Of a stretch of DNA of 64,000 nucleotides, positions 1-13,100 are shown in pieces. Numbering within the stretch: position 1 is the first letter of the stretch; every line of letters begins with the position of its first letter. The translations under genes and the position numbers were made by a program. The stretch comes from Pyronema omphalodes (lineage: Eukaryota > Ascomycota > Pezizomycetes > Pezizales > Pyronemataceae): NCBI GenBank assembly GCA_024516155.1, contig JAJJXM010000100.1:1-64000 (forward strand). The letters are read 5' to 3'. The notes below the pieces were generated by a model. It saw nothing but the letters and a program-made list of their open reading frames with translations. It had not been told where the DNA came from and searched no databases.

Positions 1-880
1 CATTCTTTCCTTATTACACACAAATGCCTCAGTGAAGGGCGCCTTAAAGGCACTGCCGAATGGCTTTTTCAGAGGCAAGAGTAACAAGATTGGATATCAT
101 CCAGCAAGTCAAAAATGTTGTTATTGCGGGGAATTCGTAAGTCACCATATGTTTCGTTTATTTGCATGATTCTTGTCTTATCATGTGAATCATTTAGCCG
201 GAGTCGGTAAAACCTATATTGCGTAAGCGATGATCCCATCACATCCGCCCCTGTATCTCAACTAATGCTACTACAGTACTGTATACCTAACGCTAGATTG
301 ATCTAGATCACGATTCATCGATTTCCTTCTTCAGGATACGACAAGACCAAAATATGCATACTTCTATTGCAATCGAGCGGAAGGAACTCGTCGAGAACCG
401 GAGAGCATCCTAAACGCCATAGTACAACAGCTTTCGCAATGTGGCTTTGACAAGAACAAACTAGCAAAGTCGGTTGCTGATGTATACCAAGACCGCAAGA
501 GCATGGGACAACCCTCATCACCGCTCAGCCTTGCAGAGAGCCAAGGACTCCTCGTTGAACTCACAGATATATACGCTGAGACCATCATTTGCATAGATGC
601 CTTGGACTAGGTCGCAGAGTTTAAGCGGATATCCTTTCTCAAGGCACTTCATACCGTCCTCGCCACATCCAAATCGCTGGTCAAGATTTTTGCCCCCACT
701 GGAATAGATCCTGATATCCTGTCGCAGTTCACCAGGATTGAGTAAGAGCCCGATGACAATGTCAGTGACATTCACCAGTTTGGCCAACAGTGGTGTGATG
801 GGAATCAGGGTGAGAATCAAAGGTGCAGGCAGAGAAATCAGACGGGTAGGCGTGAATTTCAAGACTCCGTTTTGACAGTA
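1..880 (+). pseudogene. NACHT-type STAND NTPase fragment, degenerate
   Basis: The plus strand encodes recognisable pieces of a fungal NACHT NTPase, the class of intracellular receptor often linked to ankyrin repeats and to heterokaryon incompatibility. A first segment ends in RGI. After a 61-bp GT-AG intron (137-197) it continues PGVGKTYIA, giving a Walker A loop. A later segment (about 346-610) holds a conserved FYCNRAE block and a Walker B strand, IICIDALD. The acidic codon expected after the Walker B is TAG (608-610). Further in-frame stops lie at 82-84 and 743-745, and the frame is not kept cleanly across a second probable intron (about 215-335). No ankyrin repeats or effector domain follow. 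The gene is truncated by the window edge and clearly dead. The family call rests on motifs only. Confidence 0.8.
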
Positions 881-3800
881 ATGTGTTCCAATCTAATTTA
901 TGAGGAAATCTTTTAGCGTACCCTTGCTATCTTTATTTTGAGGTTATTGTTAAGATGCTGTATATAAGTTCAGTGTTCCCGTAGTTGGTTAATACATAGT
1001 ATTACTCGGCGTGGTTTCATTTTCCTATTAAAACACATTTCATCGTGCCCCCGCAATGGCCGTGTCAGAAATCTGAGTAGTCGATCGTTGAGTACCAGAG
1101 GCCCTGCGTTTATACATACAATGATCCATGAGTCATGGATGGCCATATTTCCAGTAGTCAGTTGATGGTGAAATAGATTAGCAGGCTTGATTGTGGTGAG
1201 AAATACTATGAGACAGTAATTAATAGACAGAGGATGCGTTTATGCTTTCCTCCGTATGAATTGTAGTATTTATCAACTGCAGTCAATTGTGAGCGGTGGA
1301 TCCATCCACCAGATAATAAACATGCGTTCTGCAGGACTGAAGTGTGTGTGCAGCACGACGAATCTGCAACGGGGACATGATAATGTAGCGGTGGATGACC
1401 TTCTGTGTAGACAGGAGGCTTGCCACCAGTTATTTGTATCTAGAAAGGTTTGGCTAAATGATGTATTCGCACGCTGTGGTGATAGGTTAGAAAATATCTA
1501 CATTGTGGGGCGATAATAACGGTATAAAGTACGTAAATCCATCGTCCGGGGGTTTGGGTTAATACAGATTACTCTGCGCAGGAGTGACGCGAGTGATGGG
1601 TTCTGAAGAAGAGGAAGCATGAGTAAATAGCCCAACAAGCGCTGAGCAGTAAACAAGATGTTACATTTATTTTGATAATAAAAACAGGTTTTCGATTGTT
1701 CAATGTTTGGTGTTCTTGTGAGCTACTATTATCTCAGGAAATCAACGGAGTGATGAGGGTTCGCATTACTTTGAACGGAACCAAATCCGAGGACCTGCAT
1801 AAAAAGACAAATGTGGCAAAATATTAAATAGCAGAAAACAGCGTATCTGATCAAAATGGAAAGACTGGTGGTCCTACCTATGGCAAAGCATTTGTACATG
1901 GAGGGCGAAAAGACTTTTGCCACAAAATCAACACCGGATGCACTACGTCATAACCTTACGGTTGGGAACGTTTACGAATTAATCAATCGATCAATCACGT
2001 TACATGCACAACATCCGACAAGTGCACTTTCCACCCGTAATATCGGTATTTATTAAATAAAACAATAGTCAAATCGATGACATCGATGTTCTAAAGCACA
2101 CATAACACAGTGGTTGGACAAAATGAACAGAAAGGTAGTAATGCTACATAACATTTTGTATAAAGCGCGTATAACAGTGAATCAGTAGTGTGTAAAAACA
2201 AAACCAGTAAAATGCAGTGATTCTCTTGGGTTTGGGGCTAAGAGTAGGATATGTGAGGTATTAGAGGTATTATTGTCTTTACCGCGGCAGCGAAGAAATA
2301 AAGACCGTGCTGTTGTGAATATGAGTTAAAAACATACAGTAAAGTTTCAGCCAGTACGATCCTTGCCTTTTTTTGTCTTTTTTGTGTTTTTTCGTCTTTG
2401 TTTTGTCTGTATATTGTCTTTATTTGTGTTTATTTTGTCTTTATTTTGGCATTATTTCGTCATTACTTTGTCTTTGTCTTGTCTTTCTTTCTGCATGTTC
2501 CTGGTTGTTATGTCAACAGAGGTTTCTTTAGTCAATCTGGTAGCTAAATGTTGATATGCGTGTCACCAAAGTTGCCAAAACACATTACGCATATGGGATC
2601 AGCATCATCTTGATATCCAAAAGAATTGTATAGAGCAGTCCAGTGAAGAAAGAACCCTTGAAGTAAAATTAGATAAAAGATAATAAAAAACCCCCCAGCT
2701 TCTGATGCCAAGAACAATAAAATGATTTCATGGTGCGCATTTCCCTTCCTTCAATCGCCACGAAATCATTCCACTATGTGTATATAGTGAATTCTGAAAG
2801 CATTATATGTACACAGAGCAGTTACTTCTCAAGGCAATCAACCGTGACATCATTCCCTTCTAAAAATAAAATAAAAAGTGTTGTCTCTATGCAGTTTCAA
2901 TAAGTGCTGAAAGTGAAGCGGTGTTTTTCGAGATCAAATACCACGAGAGCTCAGATTCCCAGCAAGGAAATCATTTTTTCCACTCCAAGTTTCAACTACT
3001 TAGAATTGTTGTATAACATCTCATCCTACATGACTACGTTTGGACTTACTCATTGTACCGACTGCTTTATTTGCGCTCATAGAATATTCTGTTCGATCTA
3101 AATCACCACCATCTCAACAACCATTGCAGAAACATCCATCAATTATTTTTTAATGGCAACTGTTTTATTTGTGGTTCATTGTCTAGATAGCATTTACTTG
3201 ACCATTGTTTGATTTGCACTTAAGAATATTTGTGCCATTTGGATAACCACTATCTGTGATGCGCATTTCTGCGGTTTAGTCAGCGGTGTGGTATGGCTGT
3301 TGCAATGGTGGCTGTGCCTGGCGTAATAGAAACTGCAGTTATTAGATGTTGTGCATGCGACATACATCTCGTGTCAAAATCCTTGTGGCCCTCCATGTAC
3401 AAATGCATTGTCGTACAAGGCGGCTCAAACTTAAGCGCATAATACTTTCCAGAGGTCAGCAGGCTTTTCTGTGTATGCAATGCGCCTGCACAATAAAGGT
3501 TGTGCCAGAAACTGGTTCGGTACTAATCAGCACTTTACACCTAGGCCAAGCGACAGCAACGGCAGGCCGGCCACCCAGCGCACAATCTCTTGTAATATCG
3601 ATACATATCATCAACCGAACCATTGTTTGATTTGCGATTGAGAATACTGTGTGCCATTCAGGTAACCACGATTCAAAACTCGCTTCCAATGTTATCAGGT
3701 GCCACTGCCTGTGCTTGTACTTCGCATGCGACGTGCATCCGGTGTTGATTTCGTGCCGAATTTCCTGTGGTCCACAATGTACAAACACATTGCCGTACAT

Positions 3801-4362
3801 GAAGTGTTAGTTTCGTGGCAACATTCCTTCGGCCCTACATGTACAATAGGCTTGCTGTATGTCCACTTGGTCGCAATTGACTGCACATGTTTGTGTATTG
3901 ATCAATGTAATACAACTTCTCAAGAACATAGAACGACCCCCCACAGACCGATGATACTGTATAGGATAGTTTCTTGTTAGACTCATTGTGCCAGCTCTGC
4001 GATGCATGCAGCTACGTGTCGAGCAAACAAGGGCCGATCACATGCCATGATAATGTTGTATAGGAAGGCAACGAATGAGGCTTATATACAGGAATACTGG
4101 GGGTATTTCAGGATCTTCGATTTTCTTTGCAATCAACTAACTGTATGTGTTGTCACGAATAACATTGCCGTGTGAAAATAAAGTTGTATCACTTGCGCTG
4201 GCGGTGTTCTGCGAACTGATGTGGTGTAATTTGCACTTATGATTACTCGGTATTCTTAGCCCTTCGCCCATCACAGAGCAGTGAAATCCTACGATACCAA
4301 TCATGGCAACAGAGTATACCCACGAGCGTCTATGGACAATGACTTTTCAAGACATTCTGATT
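881..4362. other. Gene-free interval with decayed repeats
   Basis: I see no credible gene on either strand. Open frames are short, mostly lack ATG and resemble nothing known. Contents: a T-rich tract made of ttttgtcttt-like units (about 2365-2490) and a set of related, strongly diverged repeats between about 3200 and 3900 that recur inverted near 1888-1950. Confidence 0.6.
3201..3860. repeat. Decayed tandem repeat, period about 370-420 bp
   Basis: The 17-mer starting accattgtttgattt occurs at 3201 and again at 3619. A longer block containing catgcga followed by a tgtacaa motif occurs at 3354-3420 and at 3725-3800. A shorter internal copy lies at about 3805-3850. A reverse-complement copy sits at about 1888-1950. 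Spacings differ (418 and 371 bp), so indels have accumulated. No protein domain or clear termini were recognised. Confidence 0.6.
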
Positions 4363-4822
4363 TTGGGATGCACACGAGACGAGGCGTCTCGAGACTTTTT
4401 TTTTCAAAAGCTCGAGATAAGCTCAAGACCTTTCGAGACTTGTATATTCTATACTCTATAGGGCCAAAATATGCCGAATCAAGTTAGATGTGTATTTTTT
4501 CCTACTCAGCTAATGACTCTTACAGGTAGATCTGTACTAAGCGTAAGAATCGACTTTACAGTGGGACTTCTTCGCGGCAGTACGTGTTGCTCATCAGGAA
4601 CTAGAATGGACTACTAGTGTCTGAGAATTAAGGGTTATTCGAGGAGGAACTGCATACGTATTGGAGTAGATAATATACTGCAGAATTGTTGCTTGGCTTG
4701 TTGTTTTATCAAATATATTTTCTCGCCTAAAGTCTCGAGACTGACGAGATTGAAATCTGACGAGACGAGAAGTGTCAAGACCAATGGCAGTCTCGTCTCG
4801 TGTCGTCTCATGCGCATCCTTA
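4363..4822. mobile_element. hAT-type MITE, GAGAC family, copy 1
   Basis: This 460-bp non-coding element has imperfect terminal inverted repeats built on gggatgcacacgag, followed by subterminal gtctcgagac palindromes. It is flanked by ttctgatt (4355-4362) and ttccaatt (4823-4830), which match at 6 of 8 positions and differ only by transitions. That fits a decayed 8-bp hAT target duplication. Its interior matches the element at 57458-57979 in inverted orientation. It encodes no transposase and would need one supplied in trans. Confidence 0.85.
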
Positions 4823-5409
4823 TTCCAATTGCAACAGACGAAACAACATGCATGGGGTAGGGCATCACCAATGGTTGCTCTGAAGTACAGCCACACCGCT
4901 GCTTACAAGGGCAAGTACAGTCTTCTATGGAATCAATACGCACAACTTTCTCCGTGCATTCAATAGTCAATGCCGGGACCGCTGTGCTTCGAGTGACGAA
5001 GTTTTTTTTTCTTTTTTTTTTTTAATCATTCTCTTTTGTTGTCATGAATCTGCTCCTTCACGTCTCCAAAAGAAACATTCCACATTATAGTGGACAGTTA
5101 CCACGTGCGAATCGTATGGTATGTGCCTAGCCTACCACACTTTGCGCGTATGGCACCATACATCAGTGGACACAGAACTTTGAACAATTCCAGAATCTAA
5201 AAGTATGACCATACATACAGCCACCAGCCCTATGGCCCATGGGCCCATGTCGCACAATGTCAGGCATGGGACACATGTGCTCAAGCAAGAATGGATCTTT
5301 AAAGCCGAACTGACTCGCGGAGATTTCAGATCAAGTTGCACTCAATCCTCAAGACGATACCAACCATACCACCCAATACACCCAGCGTTCAACACAACGT
5401 ACGCATGCC

Positions 5410-7161
5410 ATGAAGCAGCTACAAAGAATCTTTCTACTTCTGCTATCGACACTGGTTCTCGCCAGCGGATTATTACACCCACGGCAAAATTCTTCATTGG
5501 AGTCGAATGATACAATCGACGGCATTAGATGGTGGGAAAGTATGTACCAAGCTCTTCCAGGCATGGAGCAGCGGTATAAGCCCAAGTGCTGGGAGATGAT
5601 AAATGATTTACTCAATAAGACCAGCGAATACGACAAATTAGCGTCCGCGGCGAGTGTCAGTCTTCTCACCCTTCTTCCAGCATTTGTCGCTTTTAGTCCG
5701 GTTCCGATACCGCGTATATCGAATCTTATGGTTTTGAGTCCATTGGCTGCCTTTGTTGTGGCTGGCATGACTCTGGGAATACCCCCAGCACACTCTATAG
5801 AGCCGTCGTATAGGGTGTTGAAGGCTAGGGATTTGGCACCGGATGAACTCATCGCGTCGTTGGGCGTCTCAAGATCCGCAAACGGCAGAACACAGCATGT
5901 TGGGGTGAGCCGACGCAACGCGATTCATCAATGGTATACCGGCAATCCGAATCTTACAGCCATCAGACGACGGGTTTTGCAAGACGAAACTCCATGCTTG
6001 GGGAAGCGACTATCTGTCGGACGGTCGATGCTCTACTCGTGTCTTTTCTTCGTGACGCAGATAATCAGCGTGATTATCCTCTGCTTCCTTTCCCTGGCTA
6101 TGATGGGGTCGCATATTTGGACGTGCACAGCTGTAAGCGGCGAATATCACTCACTCTGGATTCTCTTGTCCTTCATATTAGCAACACCCCTGTATGGAGT
6201 CACCGCGATATTTTGTAAAGATACCGCATACACATTTTATCTTTCACCACTACCTAAATCGCTATGCCTACCCAGCAATGATATAACTGGAATTGCAAAT
6301 GAGGTTGAAGAATGGGAGGAGCGGCGGCCATTTGATTTCAGATTCAAGTTTTCTGCTTCTCGTCGCCGCATATGCAACAAGCCAAAACCCATCCAGCGGG
6401 GCTTTCGCCAAATCTGCAGACAACGTTGGGAGGCTTTTTGGCTACTTATGCAATCGCAAACACCATCGGCCATTGTCATACGCCGTATTTCAGAAACTGG
6501 TGGAACTGCTAAACCACTTTGTTTTTCATTAATAGGCACTCTCCGTGGATTCGTACTCATTATTCTGACATTCTTGTACGCGACCAGTTATGGCGGAACT
6601 TTTCACATTACTGCAATTTTTGTTTTCGTCTTCTTTGCAATAATTTCATCTTCACGAATACTTGGTACTGTTTTACTGTCGAAATTGCAAGACGCGGCCA
6701 ACTTTACAGTCATCGATTGTTTCAGCTCATCCGAAGTTCGTGGTATGATGCGTCTACTGACCATGATGCCTGGGGTGGTCGTCTCGAAACGGGGATGTAG
6801 GTTGCGATTCTCGGGTGGTCTATGCATAGACGACTACTATAACGACAAGCGATATGTAGAGCAGAGAGAGCAGGTGCATTATCTTTGTGTGGCTCTTCCG
6901 CAGTGTGCTGTCGTTGCTGGGCTGTGTGTAGGCATATATGTGTTCTTCTATGGTTTCCTCGCCTTAATGCCTGTTATAATCGGTCAACTGCTCCTTGCTT
7001 TCTACGCCGACATTGGTCTTAAAAATAATTGGTACCTACAGGAAAATGGGGCGTGGAGATCAATATTGCCAGAAAACGGAATTTACATTACATGTGCGGA
7101 TGTTGATGAAAGGACAACACTCGAGTCTGTAGTCGTTGATGATAGCTCCAGGATACAATAA
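5410..7161 (+). CDS. Multi-pass membrane protein of unknown function
   Basis: This single-exon gene encodes 583 aa. I do not recognise the family. Residues 1-20 form a hydrophobic signal-like N-terminus ending before HPRQ. A short extracytoplasmic-type segment with two Asn-glycosylation sequons follows (NSS at 27, NKT at 69). About eight hydrophobic segments can be seen at 79-97, 104-124, 206-232, 247-267, 376-394, 397-416, 491-512 and 513-533. A basic loop at 300-350 separates the first four from the rest. The ATG is the first in frame, and no splice sites are needed to keep the frame open for 1.75 kb. The length and clean membrane pattern argue for a real gene. It stands alone between two gene-poor intervals. 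An orphan or lineage-restricted membrane protein is the most that can be said. Confidence 0.8.
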   Translation: MKQLQRIFLLLLSTLVLASGLLHPRQNSSLESNDTIDGIRWWESMYQALPGMEQRYKPKCWEMINDLLNKTSEYDKLASAASVSLLTLLPAFVAFSPVPIPRISNLMVLSPLAAFVVAGMTLGIPPAHSIEPSYRVLKARDLAPDELIASLGVSRSANGRTQHVGVSRRNAIHQWYTGNPNLTAIRRRVLQDETPCLGKRLSVGRSMLYSCLFFVTQIISVIILCFLSLAMMGSHIWTCTAVSGEYHSLWILLSFILATPLYGVTAIFCKDTAYTFYLSPLPKSLCLPSNDITGIANEVEEWEERRPFDFRFKFSASRRRICNKPKPIQRGFRQICRQRWEAFWLLMQSQTPSAIVIRRISETGGTAKPLCFSLIGTLRGFVLIILTFLYATSYGGTFHITAIFVFVFFAIISSSRILGTVLLSKLQDAANFTVIDCFSSSEVRGMMRLLTMMPGVVVSKRGCRLRFSGGLCIDDYYNDKRYVEQREQVHYLCVALPQCAVVAGLCVGIYVFFYGFLALMPVIIGQLLLAFYADIGLKNNWYLQENGAWRSILPENGIYITCADVDERTTLESVVVDDSSRIQ

Positions 7162-10100
7162 CAGTAAATAGTCAGGGAAGGGATAACTTGGGAATGATGA
7201 TAGATAGATAAACAGCATTACCGATAACTGGAGTTTTGTGAAAGACTTCCTTCTGAAATGAATTCCCAGTTCAATCGTCATTTAGCATTGATAAACAATT
7301 GATGAATCGTGAAACCGTAACCCAATAACATCAGTTGGCGAGTAATTTCCATACAGTGAGAAAATCCAAACAGTTATGAAATGTTAAAAATTGATTTGTT
7401 TGTTCTTTCTATCACGACGGGTTCAGATTGACTTCAAGAGGCGAACATACAGAATGCGGTGGAATGTATTCTTCTGACGTCAAGGCACGATCCGATAAAC
7501 ATTCAGTAGAGGACCTCCCATCGGCCTTACCAACAAACAGGAGAGCATATTGCACCACAAAGATACTTTGCTGTATGACGCAAATAGAGCTTTGTCATGG
7601 ACAGGTACCCCTGTCTGTTGGGATTTTCCATTGCTATATTATTTATCTATTTATTTATCTCACATGCACATTAGAAACCTTGACGCTATGATGGATGATA
7701 CGTTTATGATACAGTATGTAATAACAGGTGATACTCTGTAGGTACGTATGCCCCAGAGCCGTCATGCTTTATCCCAGATATGGCTTCACCATATCTGTCG
7801 TGATTCTTTTGTATTCCTTCTGTTGGTTTGCTCCGTAGGCCCTGTTCGCCCTCAACTATCCCAATCTGATGTCATAAATAGTCCTCCATGTCTTACGGCT
7901 GCAGTCTTGGCAAAGTTCTGGCGTATACAACGCATAAATTCCGATTATTACGTGTGGAGTGATGTCTCATGAGCCAGTGTTCTCAAAGAATGGCCACTAA
8001 ACCCCGTTACATCCTAGTATCGAGTGATGGCCCCTGATGTTGATTTTCCTCAGCGGAGCCATCGAAAATGTGCTAGCGTCATATCATTATGAATCACTCG
8101 TCTTGTAATACACTTAATACAGTAGATACCATGCTCATTAGGCTATGGTGCGCATAATTGACTGACTACAGGGGTCTAAGACAGAGGATGGAGAATATTG
8201 AATAATCCAGCTGATGAGCACAGTAATAATTGAAAAGAAAAGAAAAAACATAATCAAAAAACATAAACAAAAAACAATACATTCATAGCACAAGGACAGA
8301 GGAACCAATACCGGGTAGGAGGAAGGAGAAGAAAGTGTCTTTAAGGGGGAGCGACAAAGGGGAAAACATAGAGAAACAGATGAAAGCACACTGGTTTAGC
8401 GTTTTGCAATTCTTTGGTTTAGCGTTGTTTCTTATTCATGTATTCTCTTTGAGGAGGACAAAAAAAGCGAGAAAAAGAAAAGAATAAGGGTCGGGAAGGG
8501 AGAAGGATAGAGAGGACAGCCCGGCGAGGTAGCCTCCGAGCGAACAGGCCTCTTGAACACGAAGACGTGCATAGACAACAAGATACCGCGAAGGAATACA
8601 GGGGACCACACTCTCGAACAGAATACAGCTCCAGGGCTCATCCTGGCAGGCGGACGGAATAACGCCCCGAACCCTTGCTTTGTACAGTAAATAAGTAGCC
8701 TCCTCCATAACCTTACGGTTGCATGCGAGTATGAGGAAATAAACAAATAAATAAATAAATAGATGAAGGTTGCCCAACATTTGATGTATCTTTGGGCTGA
8801 TACACATTGTTTTCATTGTATTTTCATTTTAGGTGCATCTCGCCAATAGTACATCACGAGTGACAGGTCATGGCTTAATACAAATGCACCTTCAGCAAAC
8901 ATTCTATTTTACTTATAACATGCACTATATGGCAATGTACAATCATTAGACCTTGGCGACTGGAGAGTTTTCTGTTTGGTCTTGTTACAATTCCACTGCG
9001 ACTAATATTCCGAACCATAATATGTGATTTGGTACGCGTACTTTATAGATAAAGGCACCCTAAATAGTCACTACATATGGTCTTGGATTGCAGTAAACTT
9101 CTGATGCACGATGGATATCATTGCCTGATTAAAATTTTACCACTGACGCATAGATATCTTCGACAACCTTCTTAAAATTGCGGAATCGGTGACTGCCTTT
9201 CTTCTATCTTATCTTTTTCATTGCCTCTTTCAAACCGTTCGCCCCTCAACTGATGTATTCTACAAAGATGTATTCAGATATGGCTATCCAGTACTACGAA
9301 AATCAGGAGCAACTTCTACATTCTGTCATAAAATTCATCTCTTCCATCTTTGTCTACCCCGAAATGGCATAGTCACCTTTCAATCGGCTATCTCAGGAAT
9401 TACAACTGTCTGTAACATCGTATATAGATATAAAAGTTCAAGAAATCCCAATTTCTCTTTACATCATTATGCTAAAAAAGAAACTTACACCTGAATCCCA
9501 ATTGATGGTTCCGGAAAGTTCCATCTCGTATTCAAATTTTGAGCCCCCTCTGCTGGTACAAAACGAGTTATATTCTGTGACTATGCATTTGTAAAGCTTA
9601 TCATGCATACCTTATACAAGAACTGAATGCCGATAAATCACAAAACAACTCAAAACACTTTCTCCTAGTATCTCCTCGATCTTGATTTTCCTCATCCATT
9701 AGCATAAAGTACCTATCCATTTCACGGTATCATTTTCCAAGTTCGTCAACCCGAAATGCATAATCACGTATCATCCAAAATATTTACACGCGTGATACTC
9801 GTATCATGTATGATACCTTAAAGGTACCTTGCTTCCGTATTCCATGTTCTTGTTTTCCAGTTAAGTATCAGCTGATGGTACTTTCGTCACATTCTTGGAT
9901 CGGGTATACATACCGATATAGGGTTAACGTCGATATCGATTATGCCATATCATCCCTCAGCCACGTCGGCATAAGTGAAGTGAAATTCAGATGGTGTAAC
10001 TGTAGAAATGCAGATGATGTTGTCATTAAGGCTGTCGGTAAGTGCAGTTTCCCCGCAATGCACTTCTCGCTGGTCGAGGGCATCATGCCTTGGAAGTGTA

Positions 10101-13100
10101 CATCTGAGTTTGACCTATGTGACTTTGAAAGATCTTGGGATTGGAGCCTGGGATCTCCGATTAGAAGGGAAATGTGACCCGGAAAAAGCAGTCCTCGCCG
10201 TTGTTCGTCACGTTTCCGAAGTATAGAACTTGAATCAATCACCTTACCAAAGATCTCGAAGTTCGTGATCGGTATCAAAAGAAGGAAAACTGAATATTTT
10301 CATTCTCATATACAGTCTGTTTGTCCCTAGACATGCGACATCACTCGACGGAATCTGTTGACACGGTGAGATATGTTTCGAGAGCTTGCTATGATTAAAT
10401 CACATCAAATCGTATTTCAAATTTTTCCTTATGTTGTGTGGATCATCACCGGTGATATTACAGTACTGGAAATGTCGCTTGGTATTTTGGTGCATTACGG
10501 ACGTTTTTAGAGAAATTGCCAATATATGTAGTTGTAAATGGATGCATCGACATCCACTGTACCAACGATATGAAATTTCAATATTCCCCCCAAGAAGACA
10601 GTGACCATATTTCGATAGCGACTCTCTCCAAGCCATTCCTTCCAAATCACGAACCGCTTACTTATCTCCCACTCTCAACAACAGAATACCCAGTCCACAA
10701 CCATCTCCAAAGACTTCACGAATATGACACATCACATCTCGGCGTCCGCAGCCCCATATGACATTTTCGGGCGGACAGGGAGCATAAACAGATGCCCCGT
10801 GCGTCACGATATGGCACCATTTCAGTATTTTTGGCGATGCTGACGGGTAGCAGCTCTCTTATACGTATAAATATCATTTGATATTGCAGTTTAGTTACAG
10901 CCCTGAGCCCTAGGAATGGTATGGTGGTTACGGTTGGTGTTACGGTAACTTCCGGACGCTAGATGTGGTTGTTGCACCTTGCCTACCGACGTGCGAAAGT
11001 TTGCGGAGTACCGAGATTTACGTTTTGAGACATAACATGATATGATAATTCATTCACCTCAACGACGATGATGAAGGTTGTTCTAAATTCCAGCATACGG
11101 AGTTTGAGCGAAGTTAATCACAGCTGGGTAAACGTCTAAGGAACTTCCGATATACACACGTCCGCCGTCCATGTTAGTCGGTGTGTTTACAATTCACCGC
11201 TTCCACTCCGCTTGATTTTCCCATTCCTTATCAATGACATCACCACGATGTGGAGTATAGCAGAAAGATACCATATACCTCACTGATCTACGCAAACCCA
11301 CCGCAACGTCTCTGACTCTGATATATTTTTCCAAAAAAAAAGGGTGTCCCATGATTCAAGATGCCATTATGTGTGCGCACATAGCTATTTATACTGTTTC
11401 TTACATACATCGGAGCGCGGTGCTAGCTGCTAGCTGCCAGCTTCCAGGTTTTCGGTGGTGGAAGCAACTGGGGGTAAACGTATCGTACCGGTGAAGGAAG
11501 GAAGATTGTCTCGTCTCGAATAGTCTCCCCCACATCCGAATACCCGTATACGCGATGAAGGACTATCTTCTTCCGGTGTGTAGAACTGAACTCAATCTAG
11601 GTCCCAATTTTTCGAATCTGTGGGGAAGTGGAGTGCGCCAAAAAAGGGACCCAGATTCAACACTACATATCATCTTTCACCTTTTTGTCGTTCCTCGTTC
11701 CCCAACTTTCATTTGATCGTTCCTTCCCACTTGCCCCGTTTCCCGGAGTTCTCGAAAATACGGGGTGCTTTCCAGGCAGGACCAGGCAGGACCAGGCTAC
11801 AGGTGGATGTATGTATGACCTTCCGTCAATCCAATCCCGGGTATCGGAATCATTCCGAACGTGAATACCACCGAAAAGGCAATAGACAGTCTATCACAAC
11901 TTGTCATGCCGTTCTCATGCGACCAGAAAAACGGATGAAACGTGCCTGCCGATACGGGATACAGTGAAGGTCTGCCCCACATAATACAGGGGCTACGAAT
12001 ACCGTTGCGAACTCTCGGGTTTCTTGTGCGGCCACTCCGATGATGATTGTCATGATGTAACCCTGGATTTAATTTTCTGTAAAATTGACGATGGTGGTTT
12101 GAAGCTTACTTCGCCCGACGAGTGAGAGAAAGATGAATTGAAATTGTGGCGATGTGCCGATGTGGCGTTGATGCCAAGTTGTTGACTAGAAAACGCCGCG
12201 ACAAAATGTCGTCTTGGTATAAACTGTAAACTGAGTGAGGTTTATCATGTACTTGAAACGGGTTACCGGTGGTGTTTTCGCAATCTCAGGCAGCTAAGTT
12301 TCTAACGAGCTACGAATATGCAAAACTGTTGATCTTTTTTTTTGTAACTTTGTTTCGCACTAAATAAATGATATACGGTGCCTTGTCGAGCTACATACAA
12401 GCCGCAATCTGTGTTTCGATATATTTTTATCCACCAACGTTTGTACCTCATCATGTGTTACATGACATCTCGGTGGCGGAAACAGCATAATTTTTCCGTT
12501 CAATATATTCCTTTAATATAGACCATCTACCGACGACGGTAAAATTCTCTACACCGACGTTCGGAAACAAACGACAATCCCGCAAGGAAATTCCCGCTCC
12601 GCGGTATTACAAAGCCATCACTGTGCATGTGCTCCTTCCAAATGTTCCTTTAGTTTATCCTGATCGACATATCATGCATATCTTCATCTGCGGGGTTTTT
12701 CCGACTCCGGGGTATTAGCGGAGTGTGTATGTAGCCAGAGAAGCCTGTACCCCAACCTCCCCACGATCAGTTGTTCCCCACAGACTCAGTGGGGAAGCTC
12801 GCCCACACGCTTGGACACTTTTTCCCCGCAACAACGCAGAGGTATCAGGATCAAAGCAGTGTCGCATGCTCGCCGTGATCGAATCAAGTGGCAATGGGGG
12901 TAAAAAGATTGGTGAGGAGGAAATCATTCTGGGGAGAGAGAGTGAGAAATTCAGAAGATCTTTGGGTTAGGTGGTTGGCCAGCCATGCAGGGCCCCTGTC
13001 CATCACGCTCACTCGCTCAGCAGAGATGATAATCCAAAGCACTAAAGCCAAGAAACGCGTCTAGTTCGGCTGGCGCAAGGAAAAAAAAAAGTCGTCAAGA

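Noticed and set aside
8436..8816. Open frames of 104-126 codons on the minus strand
   Set aside because: They arise from purine-rich and aaat-repeat DNA, giving low-complexity translations.
9806..10177. 123-codon ATG frame on the plus strand
   Set aside because: No motif, no neighbouring exon and AT-rich random-looking composition. Not enough support to call a gene.
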